A DNA stretch of 64,000 bases, taken from NCBI GenBank assembly GCA_027494055.1, contig JAOSJO010000001.1, positions 911,005 to 975,004 of the forward strand, written 5' to 3'. Positions within the stretch are counted from its first letter, which is position 1. Each line of letters opens with the position of its first letter. The position numbers were made by a program, and so were the translations under genes. The notes under the pieces are model-generated. The model had not been told where the DNA came from. It searched no databases and worked only from the letters and a program-made list of their open reading frames with translations. Below are positions 54,474-63,757 of this stretch, piece by piece. The DNA comes from Anaerolineae bacterium. Its GTDB lineage: Bacteria; Chloroflexota; Anaerolineae; Aggregatilineales; JAFGMM01.

Positions 54474-55121
54474 TTACGCCCCATCTTCGACCAATATGGC
54501 GGAGACCTCTGCGCGCCGCAGGATGTGGTCGCCGCGCCGGTAGCCGACGAACTGCACCCGGACAGGCTGGCCGGCTTCCAGCGCGCGGCGCGCCAGGTTG
54601 TCGCTCTGCGCCTCCTGGTGCAGGTGCGGGTCGAATGCGACCTCTGCGCCCGGTTCGCCAATCGCGGTGAACCCCATGTCCGCCATCGCCTGGCGCAGCG
54701 GCGAGAGCAGCGCCAGCACGTCGCCCGCCGCGACCGCGCCCCCGCCCTCCGCGACAGCGCGCTCCAGGGTGGCGAGCTGCGCCAGCAGGCCGGACAGCCG
54801 CTCGAACAGCGCCAACTGCTCGGCTTCGCGCGCCAGCGCCTCCGAGAGTTCCGCACGCCGCTGCTCGGCGAGGCTCTTCAGCGCGCCGGCCTCGGCCTCA
54901 GCGCGGACGACGGCCTCCTCCAGCGTGACGATGCGCCCGGTCAGGTCGGTGACCACGCGGCGGCGGTGCGCCATCTCGCGGCGCAGGCGCACCCATCCCG
55001 CGACCGCGCTGACCATCCCGGCCACAAGCCCAAACACCCACGGCGTCGCGGCGTGGCGCGGTTGGCTGGCGCGGTGCGGGCTTTCATCACCCGCCGGCGG
55101 CTGCATCCCTGCGCCGGTCAT
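54474..55121 (-). CDS. GrpE-like protein with an N-terminal transmembrane segment
   Basis: A 215-residue protein. The C-terminal 60 residues match the GrpE beta domain: MADMGFTAIGEPGAEVAFDP, HLHQEAQSDNLA, PVRVQFVGYRRGDHILRRAE and VSAILVEDG. This is preceded by a long coiled coil (RRRVVTDLTGRIVTLEEAVV onward) like the GrpE dimer helix. In front is a hydrophobic segment ATPWVFGLVAGMVSAVAGWV with basic residues after it, which standard GrpE lacks. So it may tether a DnaK-like chaperone to the membrane. The ATG overlaps the stop of the F420-type reductase gene (ATGA); MEVPHM 5 codons upstream is an alternative. No dnaK or dnaJ nearby. Confidence 0.65.
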   Translation of the reverse strand: MTGAGMQPPAGDESPHRASQPRHAATPWVFGLVAGMVSAVAGWVRLRREMAHRRRVVTDLTGRIVTLEEAVVRAEAEAGALKSLAEQRRAELSEALAREAEQLALFERLSGLLAQLATLERAVAEGGGAVAAGDVLALLSPLRQAMADMGFTAIGEPGAEVAFDPHLHQEAQSDNLARRALEAGQPVRVQFVGYRRGDHILRRAEVSAILVEDGA

Positions 55122-55734
55122 GTGAGGAACTTCCACGACGACCTGCGCCGGCCGCCGTAGCGCGCGTCGAGTTCGACCATGAGGGCACCATCACGTCCAG
55201 GGCGCGCGCGTTTTTGAGAGGGCCGCAATCGACGGGGTGGAAGCCCAGGTCTTCGACCAATCCCTTGACGATGCGCATGTCCTCCTCGCTATCGCCGGCG
55301 TAGTGCACGTCGCGGGTCACGCCGTTTTTGTCCACGGGTTCCGCCAGCGTCTCGTGGAAGTTGTCCTTGAACGCGGCGACCACGCGCGCCCCCGCGCCTA
55401 TGGCTGCCGCCGTCATCTCGGCGGCGGAGATGCGGTTGTCGGGCAGGTTGTCGAACGGGTTGGAGATGTCGATGACCAGCGTGTGCTTGAGCGCCATCGC
55501 GTGGTGCGCCGCGAAGCCCTCCACCGCCCCGAAGGGGATGGCGAGAACGACAACGTCCGCGCCGTCAAGCGCCTCGTTGTGGCCCATCAGCGCCGCGCCG
55601 GGCGCGGCTTCCGCGAGGTGGGGCGCCATTTCCGGGTTGCGCGAGCCGTAGACGACCGTGTGGCCGGCGCGCATCCAGCCGACGCCCAGGTTGACCGCCA
55701 TACGCCCAGTCCCGATGATCGCGATCCGTGCCAT
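55118..55734 (-). CDS. NADPH:F420 reductase-type dehydrogenase, one frameshift
   Basis: About 205 residues. The N-terminal Rossmann fold MARIAIIGTGRMAVNLGVGW and VVYGSRNPE are followed by ADVVVLAIPFGAVEGFA, KHTLVIDISNPFDN, ARVVAAFKDNFHETLAEP and VHYAGDSEEDMRIVKGLVED, the layout of Fno (F420H2:NADP oxidoreductase) and close relatives. The frame changes at CCC near 55187; one more C gives VPLMVELDARYGGRRRSS and a TGA that overlaps the GrpE-like start. Cofactor choice (F420 or other) cannot be proven from sequence alone. Confidence 0.8.
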
Positions 55735-55833
55735 TGAAGCCCTGCTCCTTTCCTGGTTGACTTGTTTGTGACCGCTACTTCGCCGTCAACCCCTGGCACG
55801 CCTTTTCGCGGACCAGCCAGAGCGCGGCTGCGG

Positions 55834-56928
55834 TCATGAGTCGGTTGTGTCGTCGTCCTGGCGGCGGCGCAGGCGGTTGAGCAGGCTGTTCAGCAGACCG
55901 GAGGGCTGTTTCTCGGTATCCGCTCTCTCGCCTTCCTGTTTGGCCTGCCGCGCCGCCCGGAACTGCCGCCGCGCTGCGTCCAGTTCCTGGGCGCGTGCAG
56001 CGTCGGCGTCGCGCAGGGCGGCGGACCGGAGCGCAAAGGTGTCGTAGTCATCCGACTTCTCGCCCGTCTCAAGCGCGGCGATCATCTCACGTACCGAGCG
56101 GAAGCGCGCGGCGGGGTCCTTCTCCAGCGCGTGGAGGATGACCCTCTCGATGTGGGGGCTGATGCTAGCGTTGATCTCGCTTGGCGCGGCCGGCGGCTCG
56201 GTGCGGTGGCGCTCCAGGATGGTCTGCGTGTCTTCGCCGGTGAAGGGGAGGCGGCCCGTCACCATCTCGTAAAGCACCACGCCGAGCGCGTACAGGTCGC
56301 TGCGCGCGGTCGGCGGCTGGCCGTTGGCCTGCTCCGGCGCGAGGTAGGCCGGCGTCCCTGTCAGCGTCGGATCGCCCAACGCCTGCGCGAGGCTGAAGTC
56401 GGTCAGCACCAGGCGGTCGTCGGCGGCGAAGATGACGTGCGCGGGCTGCACGTCGCCATGGATCACGCCGCGCGCGTGGGCGTAACTCAGCGCTTCGGCG
56501 ATCTGCTTGAGGATCGACACCGCCTCGTTCTGCGGGAGGCCCCCGCGCCGCTCGCCGAGCAGGTCGCGCACCGACGGCCCCTCCAGCAGTTCCATCACGA
56601 TGAAGTACACGTCATCGACCAGGCCGAAGTCGAACACGCGGGCGATGTTCGGGTGCTGGAGTGCGGCGATGGCCTCGATGCCGTCCTGGAACTGCGCCAT
56701 CGTGGTGTGCGCGCGGACGTTCTCCTGGCGCAGCAGCTTGATTGCCACGCGCTGCTTGCGGTCCGGGTCGAAGCCGCGAAAGACCTCGCCCTGCCAGCCG
56801 CGCCCAAGGCGTTCGAGCAGTTCGTACTTGTCGATCCATCGCCTGCCACGGTGGGCAGGCGACCCGGTGTCACGGGACGAAGGACCGCCCATGTGTTTTC
56901 CCAAACCGTTTCGACCGTTCCCAGACAT
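55834..56928 (-). CDS. Ser/Thr protein kinase-fold protein with an atypical active site
   Basis: A 364-residue Hanks-type kinase. The glycine loop LGRGWQGEVF and VAIK (Lys 64) are present, as are VMELLEGPSVRDLL, GTPAYLAPEQANGQPP (activation-segment end) and SDLYALGVVLYEMVTGRLPF. The catalytic loop reads VIHGDVQPAHVIF where active kinases have HRDxKxxN: the Asp stays, the Arg is Gly, the Lys is Gln and the Asn is His. The DFG motif is DFS. The position of the alpha-C Glu seems to be Gly (AQFQDGIEAI). After the kinase fold comes a charged coiled tail with no transmembrane helix or sensor. It may be a weak kinase or pseudokinase. 99 bp upstream of the reductase gene. Confidence 0.85.
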   Translation of the reverse strand: MSGNGRNGLGKHMGGPSSRDTGSPAHRGRRWIDKYELLERLGRGWQGEVFRGFDPDRKQRVAIKLLRQENVRAHTTMAQFQDGIEAIAALQHPNIARVFDFGLVDDVYFIVMELLEGPSVRDLLGERRGGLPQNEAVSILKQIAEALSYAHARGVIHGDVQPAHVIFAADDRLVLTDFSLAQALGDPTLTGTPAYLAPEQANGQPPTARSDLYALGVVLYEMVTGRLPFTGEDTQTILERHRTEPPAAPSEINASISPHIERVILHALEKDPAARFRSVREMIAALETGEKSDDYDTFALRSAALRDADAARAQELDAARRQFRAARQAKQEGERADTEKQPSGLLNSLLNRLRRRQDDDTTDS

Positions 56929-56989
56929 GATACATCAGGTTGCGCCTGTGCGGTATACCGGCGGGGAGGCGCGCGACGGCGCGCCGGCG

Positions 56990-58204
56990 TCAGACGGCGG
57001 GCGCGGCGTCCCTGTGCTGGTGCGGCGTCTGGCAGCGCACCGCGTAGATGGCGTCGAAGGCCTCGTGCAGCGCCGCCTCCGGCGCGTGCGCCTCAAGCGC
57101 GAGCGCGTGCGCGTTCGGGTGCTGCGCCACAACCGCCGCCGCCAGCGCATCGGGCACGCAGAGCAGCGCGTCGCTGCCCCCGCGCAGCGCCGCCGCGAGG
57201 CGGTCGGCGGCAGCCGTTTCGACCACCTGCGTGAAGGGCACGTGCGCGGCGATGTGCGCAGCCAGCGCGGCGCACGGCTGCGCCTCCGGCCCCTTCAGAA
57301 TGAAGATGTGGTTGGGCAACAGCGCGTCAGGGTCGGCAGGGGGCGGCGCGGGTGGCCTCGCCGGTGGTGCGAGCGGCTGGTCCTGCGGGCAGAAGAACGC
57401 GCCCCTGCCGGCCATCCCGATGCGCTCAATTGGCGCGCCGCAGCGCAGGCACGGCGCGCCCGCCCGCTGGAAGACGTACAGGAAGTTCTGGAACTCGCCC
57501 CGCGTCCCGTCCGGCATCCAGTAATCGGAGAACGAGGTGCCGAGCTGCCGCACCGCCTCGCGCACAACGTGGTAGATCGCGTAATACAGCGCCATCGCCT
57601 CGGCGTCGCTGAGGGTGTTGGCCGCGCGCAGCGGGTGCAGGCCGGCCTGGAACAGCGCCTCGTTGACGTAGATGTTGCCGAGGCCGGAGAGCCGCGCCTG
57701 GTCCAGCAAGAAGGCGTGGAGGTTGCGCCGCGACGTGAGCAGCGCGCGGAAGCGGTCGTAGGTGAAGTCGTCGCCGAGCACGTCCACGCCCAGCTTGCGG
57801 AAGCGGCTGTCGGCGTCGATCTGCGCGGCGGGGAGGTAGAGGATCATGGCCCATTTGCGCTGGTCGCCGAGGCAAAGCTCCGCGCCGCCCGCAAACGCGA
57901 TGGCGCAACGCAGAAAGCGGGGCCGGGCGATGTTGTACGCTTCGTCCCGGAAGAGCAGGCGCCCGGTCATCATCAGGTGGATGAGCAGGTGCATGCCGGA
58001 GTCGAGCGCGATGTCGATGAACTTGCCACGCCGCCCCACCGCGACGACAGCCTGGCCGCGCAGCGCGTGCGTGAGTTCATCGGCGCTGGCCGGCGAGACC
58101 ATCCTGGCCGCGTCGTCGAAAAACGACACGTCCTCGATGGTCAGGCCCGTAATGAGGGCGCGCAGGCCGTTGACGATGGTTTGTACTTCCGGGCCTTCGG
58201 GCAT
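56990..58204 (-). CDS. Fpg/Nei family DNA glycosylase with C-terminal extension
   Basis: Base-excision repair glycosylase/AP lyase. It starts PEGPEVQTIVNGL with the catalytic Pro and Glu, and has LIHLMMTGRLLF, RRNLHAFLLDQARLSGLGNI and YVNEALFQAGLHPLRAA, and the zinc-finger beginning CLRCGAPIERIGMAGRG (about residue 251). The fourth ligand position of the finger is Asp: the end reads AFFCPQDQP where FCPxCQ is normal. Beyond residue about 285 are 120 extra residues (HIFILKGPEAQPCAALAAH, LLCVPDALAAAVVAQHPN, HEAFDAIYAVRC) with alpha-beta character that I do not recognise. Family length is usually near 280, so this is a fusion or extension. Confidence 0.9.
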   Translation of the reverse strand: MPEGPEVQTIVNGLRALITGLTIEDVSFFDDAARMVSPASADELTHALRGQAVVAVGRRGKFIDIALDSGMHLLIHLMMTGRLLFRDEAYNIARPRFLRCAIAFAGGAELCLGDQRKWAMILYLPAAQIDADSRFRKLGVDVLGDDFTYDRFRALLTSRRNLHAFLLDQARLSGLGNIYVNEALFQAGLHPLRAANTLSDAEAMALYYAIYHVVREAVRQLGTSFSDYWMPDGTRGEFQNFLYVFQRAGAPCLRCGAPIERIGMAGRGAFFCPQDQPLAPPARPPAPPPADPDALLPNHIFILKGPEAQPCAALAAHIAAHVPFTQVVETAAADRLAAALRGGSDALLCVPDALAAAVVAQHPNAHALALEAHAPEAALHEAFDAIYAVRCQTPHQHRDAAPAV

Positions 58205-58300
58205 CGCGTCGCCTCGTGCGGTTTGCGCTTGCGTGCGCTGATTGTATCACAGAAGCGGCGAACGCCGGGCGCGGCTTTCAGATCGCGGGCATGACGCGCG

Positions 58301-58750
58301 CTAACGCTGCCGCTCGGCGAGGTAGCGCTGCGCCGCGCTCCGCACCATCGCCACCATCGAGGTCAGCCCCTGGCCCCGGCCCATCGCGATGTTCTTGCCG
58401 AAGATCGCGAACACGATCTCCGGGTCCACCTTGGCGACCTCCTCGGCGGGCAGGCCGGACAGGCAGTCGTCGAGGATGGCCGCGAGCGCCTTCGCCGAAA
58501 GGCCCTGGGGGTTCTCGACCGCGAAGTGCAGTTGGAGCGTCCCGTCTTCTTGCGGCTCGACCCAGACGAACGCCTCCGACTCGCACGCCGGGACGCGGTT
58601 ACGCTCCGAGTCGGGGCGCGCGGTGATGTACGCCGGCGCTTCTTCGAAGCGGTCCGCGAACGCGATCAGGTAATCGGCGCGCTCGCGCGGGTCAGTGATG
58701 AAGTTGAAGTCTTCCAGGATTGTCGCCAGTTTTTCAGGATAATCAGGCAT
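58301..58750 (-). CDS. sufE: SufE-type sulfur acceptor
   Basis: A 149-residue protein that takes sulfur from a cysteine desulfurase (SufS) for Fe-S assembly. It has DFNFITDPRERADYLIAFAD, the active Cys in NRVPACESEAFVWVEPQ (about residue 55), LQLHFAVENPQGLSAKALAA and VFAIFGKNIAMGRGQGLTSM. Normal length. It starts 23 bp after the rhodanese stop on the same strand, so the two form a sulfur-transfer pair. SufS is not in the window. Confidence 0.93.
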   Translation of the reverse strand: MPDYPEKLATILEDFNFITDPRERADYLIAFADRFEEAPAYITARPDSERNRVPACESEAFVWVEPQEDGTLQLHFAVENPQGLSAKALAAILDDCLSGLPAEEVAKVDPEIVFAIFGKNIAMGRGQGLTSMVAMVRSAAQRYLAERQR

Positions 58751-58773
58751 CGTTGTCGCGCTTCCATCTCTCG

Positions 58774-59637
<864 letters not shown>

Positions 59638-59687
59638 GATGCAACTCCGCAAACTCGACAATCGGACTCTGAATTACCTCGGCCATA

Positions 59688-59717
59688 ATTATAGTCACCA
59701 TTAGCATATTTCGTCAA
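59688..59717 (-). promoter_or_regulatory. Promoter of the rhodanese-sufE operon
   Basis: TTGACG (59717-59712) and TATAAT (59693-59688) with an 18-nt spacer, 11 of 12 positions matching consensus. The leader to the ATG at 59637 is about 45 nt, with GGAG 7 nt before it. Confidence 0.8.
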
Positions 59718-59746
59718 TGCCGGGCGGCAAAAGAGATGGTGGAAAA

Positions 59747-59832
59747 CTTCCCGAAAGCTCCAGGCTTTCGGGAAGCTTCTGACTGTGGATGTTTTGGGAT
59801 AAGGCCAGCCTGGGCGACCCGCCGGGTCGCCC
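59747..59832. repeat. Composite pair of palindromes (copy 2, inverted relative to 30045)
   Basis: CTTCCCGAAAGC-TCCAG-GCTTTCGGGAAG (12-bp stem) and, 36 nt on, GGGCGACCC-GCC-GGGTCGCCC followed by CTACC. Read on the minus strand the order is GGTAGGGGCGACCC palindrome then CTTCCCGAAAGC palindrome, the same order as at 30045-30113. Confidence 0.75.
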
Positions 59833-59914
59833 CTACCTCCAGAGGTCACCGATGACTTCCCGAAGAGAACGGCATTCCTGTCTTGCATCGGGTAGCTCAT
59901 GAAAGGCAGCGCGC

Positions 59915-59944
59915 TTGTACAGCCCCCGGCTGATTGGTTATACT
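59915..59944 (+). promoter_or_regulatory. Candidate promoter of the ABC exporter operon
   Basis: TTGTAC and TATACT with an 18-nt spacer; -10 matches 5 of 6, -35 only the TTG core. The leader would be about 110 nt. Confidence 0.45.
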
Positions 59945-60057
59945 CCAGGGCAGCAGAATAGCGGGCCGCTTATCCGCCGACTGGTCTTGCGCTGCTGCAC
60001 GCCGTGTCACCTTTCGCGGCTCGCCCCCGCAGACCCACAAGCGTTATCAGGACATCG

Positions 60058-61884
60058 ATGCAGGCAAACAAGCTCGGAACTTCCCCCAGGACTGAGGGCC
60101 ATTCAACCACCCCCGCCGCGAATCGCAACAGTGGCAGCGTGCGGGTCTTGCTGCGGTGTTTCGGCTACCTCCGGCCCTACTGGCGTTTGACGGCGGGCGC
60201 GTACTTCATCAGCCTGGCGATCACGGCGCTGGCCGTGCTCATTCCGCAACTCATTCGGTGGATCGTGGACGTGGGGATTGCGGGCCAGGCGACCGACGTG
60301 CTCGGCCAGGCGATCCTGGCGCTCCTGGGGCTGACGCTCTTGAAGGGCGTCTGCGTGTTCTTGCAGGGGCGCTGGACCGAGCGCGCCTCGCAGAGCGTGG
60401 CCTACGATCTGCGCAACGCCATCCACGCCAGGCTGGCGGCGCTTTCCTTTTCCTACCACGACCACGCGCAGACCGGACAGCTTCTGTCGCGGGCGATACA
60501 GGATGTCGAGCGCGTCCGCTTCCTCACCGGGCGGGCGATGCTCCGCCTCTTCGAGGGCGTGACTCTCTTGCTGGGGACCTTCGTCGTCCTGCTGTGGATG
60601 AACCCGCGCCTGGCGCTGCTCTCGCTGGCGACGATGCCGGTGCTGGTCTACGTTGCGTTCCGCTTTGGCCGGATCTACCGCCCGCTCTCGACGGAGATTC
60701 AGCAGCAGTTGGCGGTGCTGACGACAGTGCTGGAGCAGAACCTGCGCGGCGCGCGGGTGGTCAAGGCCTTCGCGCAGGAAGATGCAGAGGTCGGGCGCTT
60801 CAACCGGGAGAACAACCGGTGGTTCAACCTCTCCGCAGAGGCGGTTCGCGCCGAGGCCCTCCACACGCCCCTCATTGACCTTCTCGCCAGCGTGAGCACG
60901 GTGCTCATCATCTGGTACGGCGGCTCTTTGGTCATTGGCGGGCAGTTGACGCTGGGCGAGCTGGTCGCGTTCACGACCTACCTCGCGCAACTGGTCCAGC
61001 CGGTGCGCCGCGTGGGCATGATTATCACCGCGCTGGCGATGGCCGCCGCTGCGGGCGCGCGCATCCTGGAGATTCTGGACACCGAGTCGGAGGTCAAGGA
61101 CGCCCCGGATGCCGTCCCGCTGCCGCCGGTCCGGGGCCACGTGCGCTTCGAGAGTGTCTCGTTTGCCTATTTCCGCCGCGAACCCGTGCTCTCCAACCTC
61201 AGCTTCGAGGCGCTGCCGGGGCAGGTGATCGCCTTGCTGGGCGCGACCGGCTCCGGCAAATCGACCATCATCAACCTGATCCCACGGTTCTATGACCCCA
61301 CCGAGGGGCGGATCACGATTGACGGGTACGACACGCGCCGCGTGACGCTGAACTCGCTGCGCGACCAGATCGGCATCGTCCTGCAGGAGACGACCCTGTT
61401 CGCGACGAGCATCCGCGAGAACATCGTCTTTGGGTGCCCCACCGCGACCGAAGCGGACATGATCGCTGCGGCGAAGGCCGCCCAGGCGCACGAGTTCATC
61501 ACGGAGACGCCGCACGGCTACGACACGGAGGTGGGCGAGCGGGGCGTGACCCTTTCCGGCGGGCAGAAGCAGCGCATCGCCATCGCGCGGGCGCTGCTCA
61601 AAGACCCGCGTATCCTGCTGCTCGACGACGCGACATCGAGCGTCGATGCCGAGACGGAGCGGCTCATCCAGCTCGCGCTGGAGCGGCTGATGCAGGGGCG
61701 CACGTCGTTTGTGATTGCGCAGCGCCTGAGCACCATGCGCATGGCTGACCTGATTCTGGTGATCGAGAAAGGACGCATTGCCGCGAGCGGCACGCATGAG
61801 ACGCTGCTGCACAGTTCCAGCCTCTACGCCGAAATCTATCACCGCCAGTCACAGGCGTCGCGCAGTTACGCGCCGGACCTGTGA
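60058..61884 (+). CDS. ABC exporter half-transporter, degenerate-site subunit
   Basis: A fused six-helix permease and ATPase of type IV exporter fold, about 608 residues. Helices run over residues about 30-320. ATPase: Walker A GATGSGKST (about 397), Q-loop IGIVLQETTLFA, signature TLSGGQKQRIAIARAL, Walker B ILLLDDATSSVD and switch VIAQRLSTMR. The catalytic Glu after Walker B is Asp and the switch His is Gln, so its own ATP site is non-consensus. The next gene encodes a partner with a canonical Walker B and His, so they should form a heterodimer (as in TM287/288 and BmrCD). AGGA lies 6 nt upstream of the ATG; a GTG at 60004 is an alternative. Substrate unknown. Confidence 0.92.
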   Translation: MQANKLGTSPRTEGHSTTPAANRNSGSVRVLLRCFGYLRPYWRLTAGAYFISLAITALAVLIPQLIRWIVDVGIAGQATDVLGQAILALLGLTLLKGVCVFLQGRWTERASQSVAYDLRNAIHARLAALSFSYHDHAQTGQLLSRAIQDVERVRFLTGRAMLRLFEGVTLLLGTFVVLLWMNPRLALLSLATMPVLVYVAFRFGRIYRPLSTEIQQQLAVLTTVLEQNLRGARVVKAFAQEDAEVGRFNRENNRWFNLSAEAVRAEALHTPLIDLLASVSTVLIIWYGGSLVIGGQLTLGELVAFTTYLAQLVQPVRRVGMIITALAMAAAAGARILEILDTESEVKDAPDAVPLPPVRGHVRFESVSFAYFRREPVLSNLSFEALPGQVIALLGATGSGKSTIINLIPRFYDPTEGRITIDGYDTRRVTLNSLRDQIGIVLQETTLFATSIRENIVFGCPTATEADMIAAAKAAQAHEFITETPHGYDTEVGERGVTLSGGQKQRIAIARALLKDPRILLLDDATSSVDAETERLIQLALERLMQGRTSFVIAQRLSTMRMADLILVIEKGRIAASGTHETLLHSSSLYAEIYHRQSQASRSYAPDL

Positions 61885-61910
61885 CCGGCAGTAGAGCAAG
61901 GTGGCACTGA

Positions 61911-63733
61911 ATGGGTTTTTCAATCGGCGCAACCAGCCCGAACATGGGGCCGCGTGGCGCCATACAAAGCTTTGGCGATGAGGTTGAGGGGAGCGCCTTC
62001 AACCTGCGCGTCGTGGTCCGGCTGCTGCGATACATCGGGCCGTACTGGCGGCGCATGGCGCTCGCGTTCGCCCTGATGCTCGTCGCGTCGGCCCTGTCGC
62101 TCGTGTCGCCCTATCTCGTCAAGGTGGCAATCGACCAGCCCATCGCCCACGGCGACCTCGAGGGCCTGAACACCATCGCCGTCTTGATGGCCGCTGCGAT
62201 TGCCGGCCTGTATGTCGCCACGTCGGTGCAGCAATACCTGCTGTCATGGGTGGGGCAGCGCGTGCTGGCGGACCTGCGCGCCGGGCTTTTCCGGCACCTG
62301 CAGGTCCTCTCGCTCGGCTACCACGACACGCACATCGTCGGCGTCACGATTTCGCGCGTGATTAACGATGTCGCCGTCATCAACCAACTGCTGTCGCAGG
62401 GCCTGGTTACGCTGCTGAGCGACACGCTGCTGCTTGGCGGGATCGTGGTCGTGATGGTGTCCATGAGTCCCCGGCTGGCCCTGTTCACGTTCAGCGTCCT
62501 GCCCCTGATGGCGCTGGCGACGTCGCTTTTCGCGCGCCGGGCCAAGGTCGCCTTCAGGCAGACGCGGGCGCGCATCGCCGCTGTGGTCGGTGACCTGGCG
62601 GAGGACCTCTCCGGGATGCGCGTGATCCAGGCGTTCGCGCAGGAGGGAGCGTCGCACGAGCGCTTCGACGAGGTCAACCGCGAGAACCGCGATGCGAACA
62701 TCGCGGCCATGTCGCTGTCGTTTATCTTCCTCCCGACGGTCGAGTTCCTGGGGATGCTGGCGACGTGCGTCGTGCTCTGGTTCGGCGGGGTCGCCGTCGC
62801 GCGCGACGAGCTGACCCTGGGCGTGGTCGTGGCCTTCCTGGCCTACGTGACGCGCTTCTTCCAGCCGATCCAGGAGCTGAGCCAGCTCTACACCACGCTA
62901 CAGGCGGCGATGGCCGGCGGCGAAAGGGTGCTGGACCTGCTCGACACGTCGCCGGAGGTCGTGGACGCGCCGGACGCGGTGGAGATGCCGCCCATCGTCG
63001 GGCAGATCACGCTGCGCGACGTTTCCTTCGCGTACCGGGAGACACGCGCGTGCTCCACGACATCAACCTGGAGGTCGCGCCGGGGAGGACCGTCGCCCTG
63101 GTCGGCCCCACCGGCGCGGGCAAGACGTCCATCGCCAACCTGATCGCCCGCTTCTACGACGTGACCGAGGGCGCGGTGCTGATCGACGGCCACGACGTGC
63201 GGGGCGTCACGCAGCAGTCGCTCCGGCGGCAGATGGGGCTTGTCCCCCAGGACCCGTTTCTCTTCGCCGGCACCATTGCCGACAACATCCGCTTTGGCTG
63301 CCCTGACGCTGACGCCGCCGCCGTCGAGGAGGCGGCGCGCATGGCGAACGCCCACGAGTTCATCACCGCGCTGCCGGACGGCTACGAGACGGCGATTCTG
63401 GAGGATGGCGTCAACCTGTCGGTCGGGCAGCGCCAGCTTATCTGCATTGCGCGCGCGATGCTGGCCGACCCGCACATCCTCATCCTCGACGAAGCCACCG
63501 CGAGCGTGGACACGGTCACGGAGGCGCTCATCCAGGACGCGCTGCAACGCCTCTTGCGCGACCGGACGGCCATCGTGATCGCGCACCGGCTGAGCACCAT
63601 CGTCAACGCGGACACGATCTGCGTGATCCAGGACGGGCGCATTGTCGAGCGTGGCCGCCACGCCGAGCTACTGGCGCAGAAGTCGCTCTATCAGGAGCTT
63701 TACCAACAGCAGTTTGTGGACGCCCTCCCGTGA
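61911..63733 (+). CDS. ABC exporter half-transporter, catalytic-site subunit, one frameshift
   Basis: Second half of the exporter, about 608 residues. Six helices (from VVVRLLRYIGPYWRRMALAF), then ATPase: Walker A GPTGAGKTS, Q-loop MGLVPQDPFLFAG, signature NLSVGQRQLICIARAM, Walker B ILILDEATASVD and switch VIAHRLSTIVNA. The signature is LSVGQ instead of LSGGQ; it would face the partner Walker A, so one composite site is degenerate on both sides and the other fully canonical. The frame changes near 63045 (SFAYR/DTRVLHDINLEVAPG); a base is missing in CGGGAGAC. It starts 26 bp after the partner gene. No regulator is linked. Confidence 0.92.
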
Positions 63734-63757
63734 CGGCGCGGGCGCGCTGCCGGCTGC

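Larger units (their letters stand above)
59638..60057. other. Intergenic region between divergent genes (420 bp)
   Basis: No gene supported. It contains the rhodanese promoter (59688-59717), the composite palindromes (59747-59832) and a candidate promoter for the ABC exporter (59915-59944). A GTG at 60004 would extend the exporter upstream by 18 codons without a ribosome site. Confidence 0.6.
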
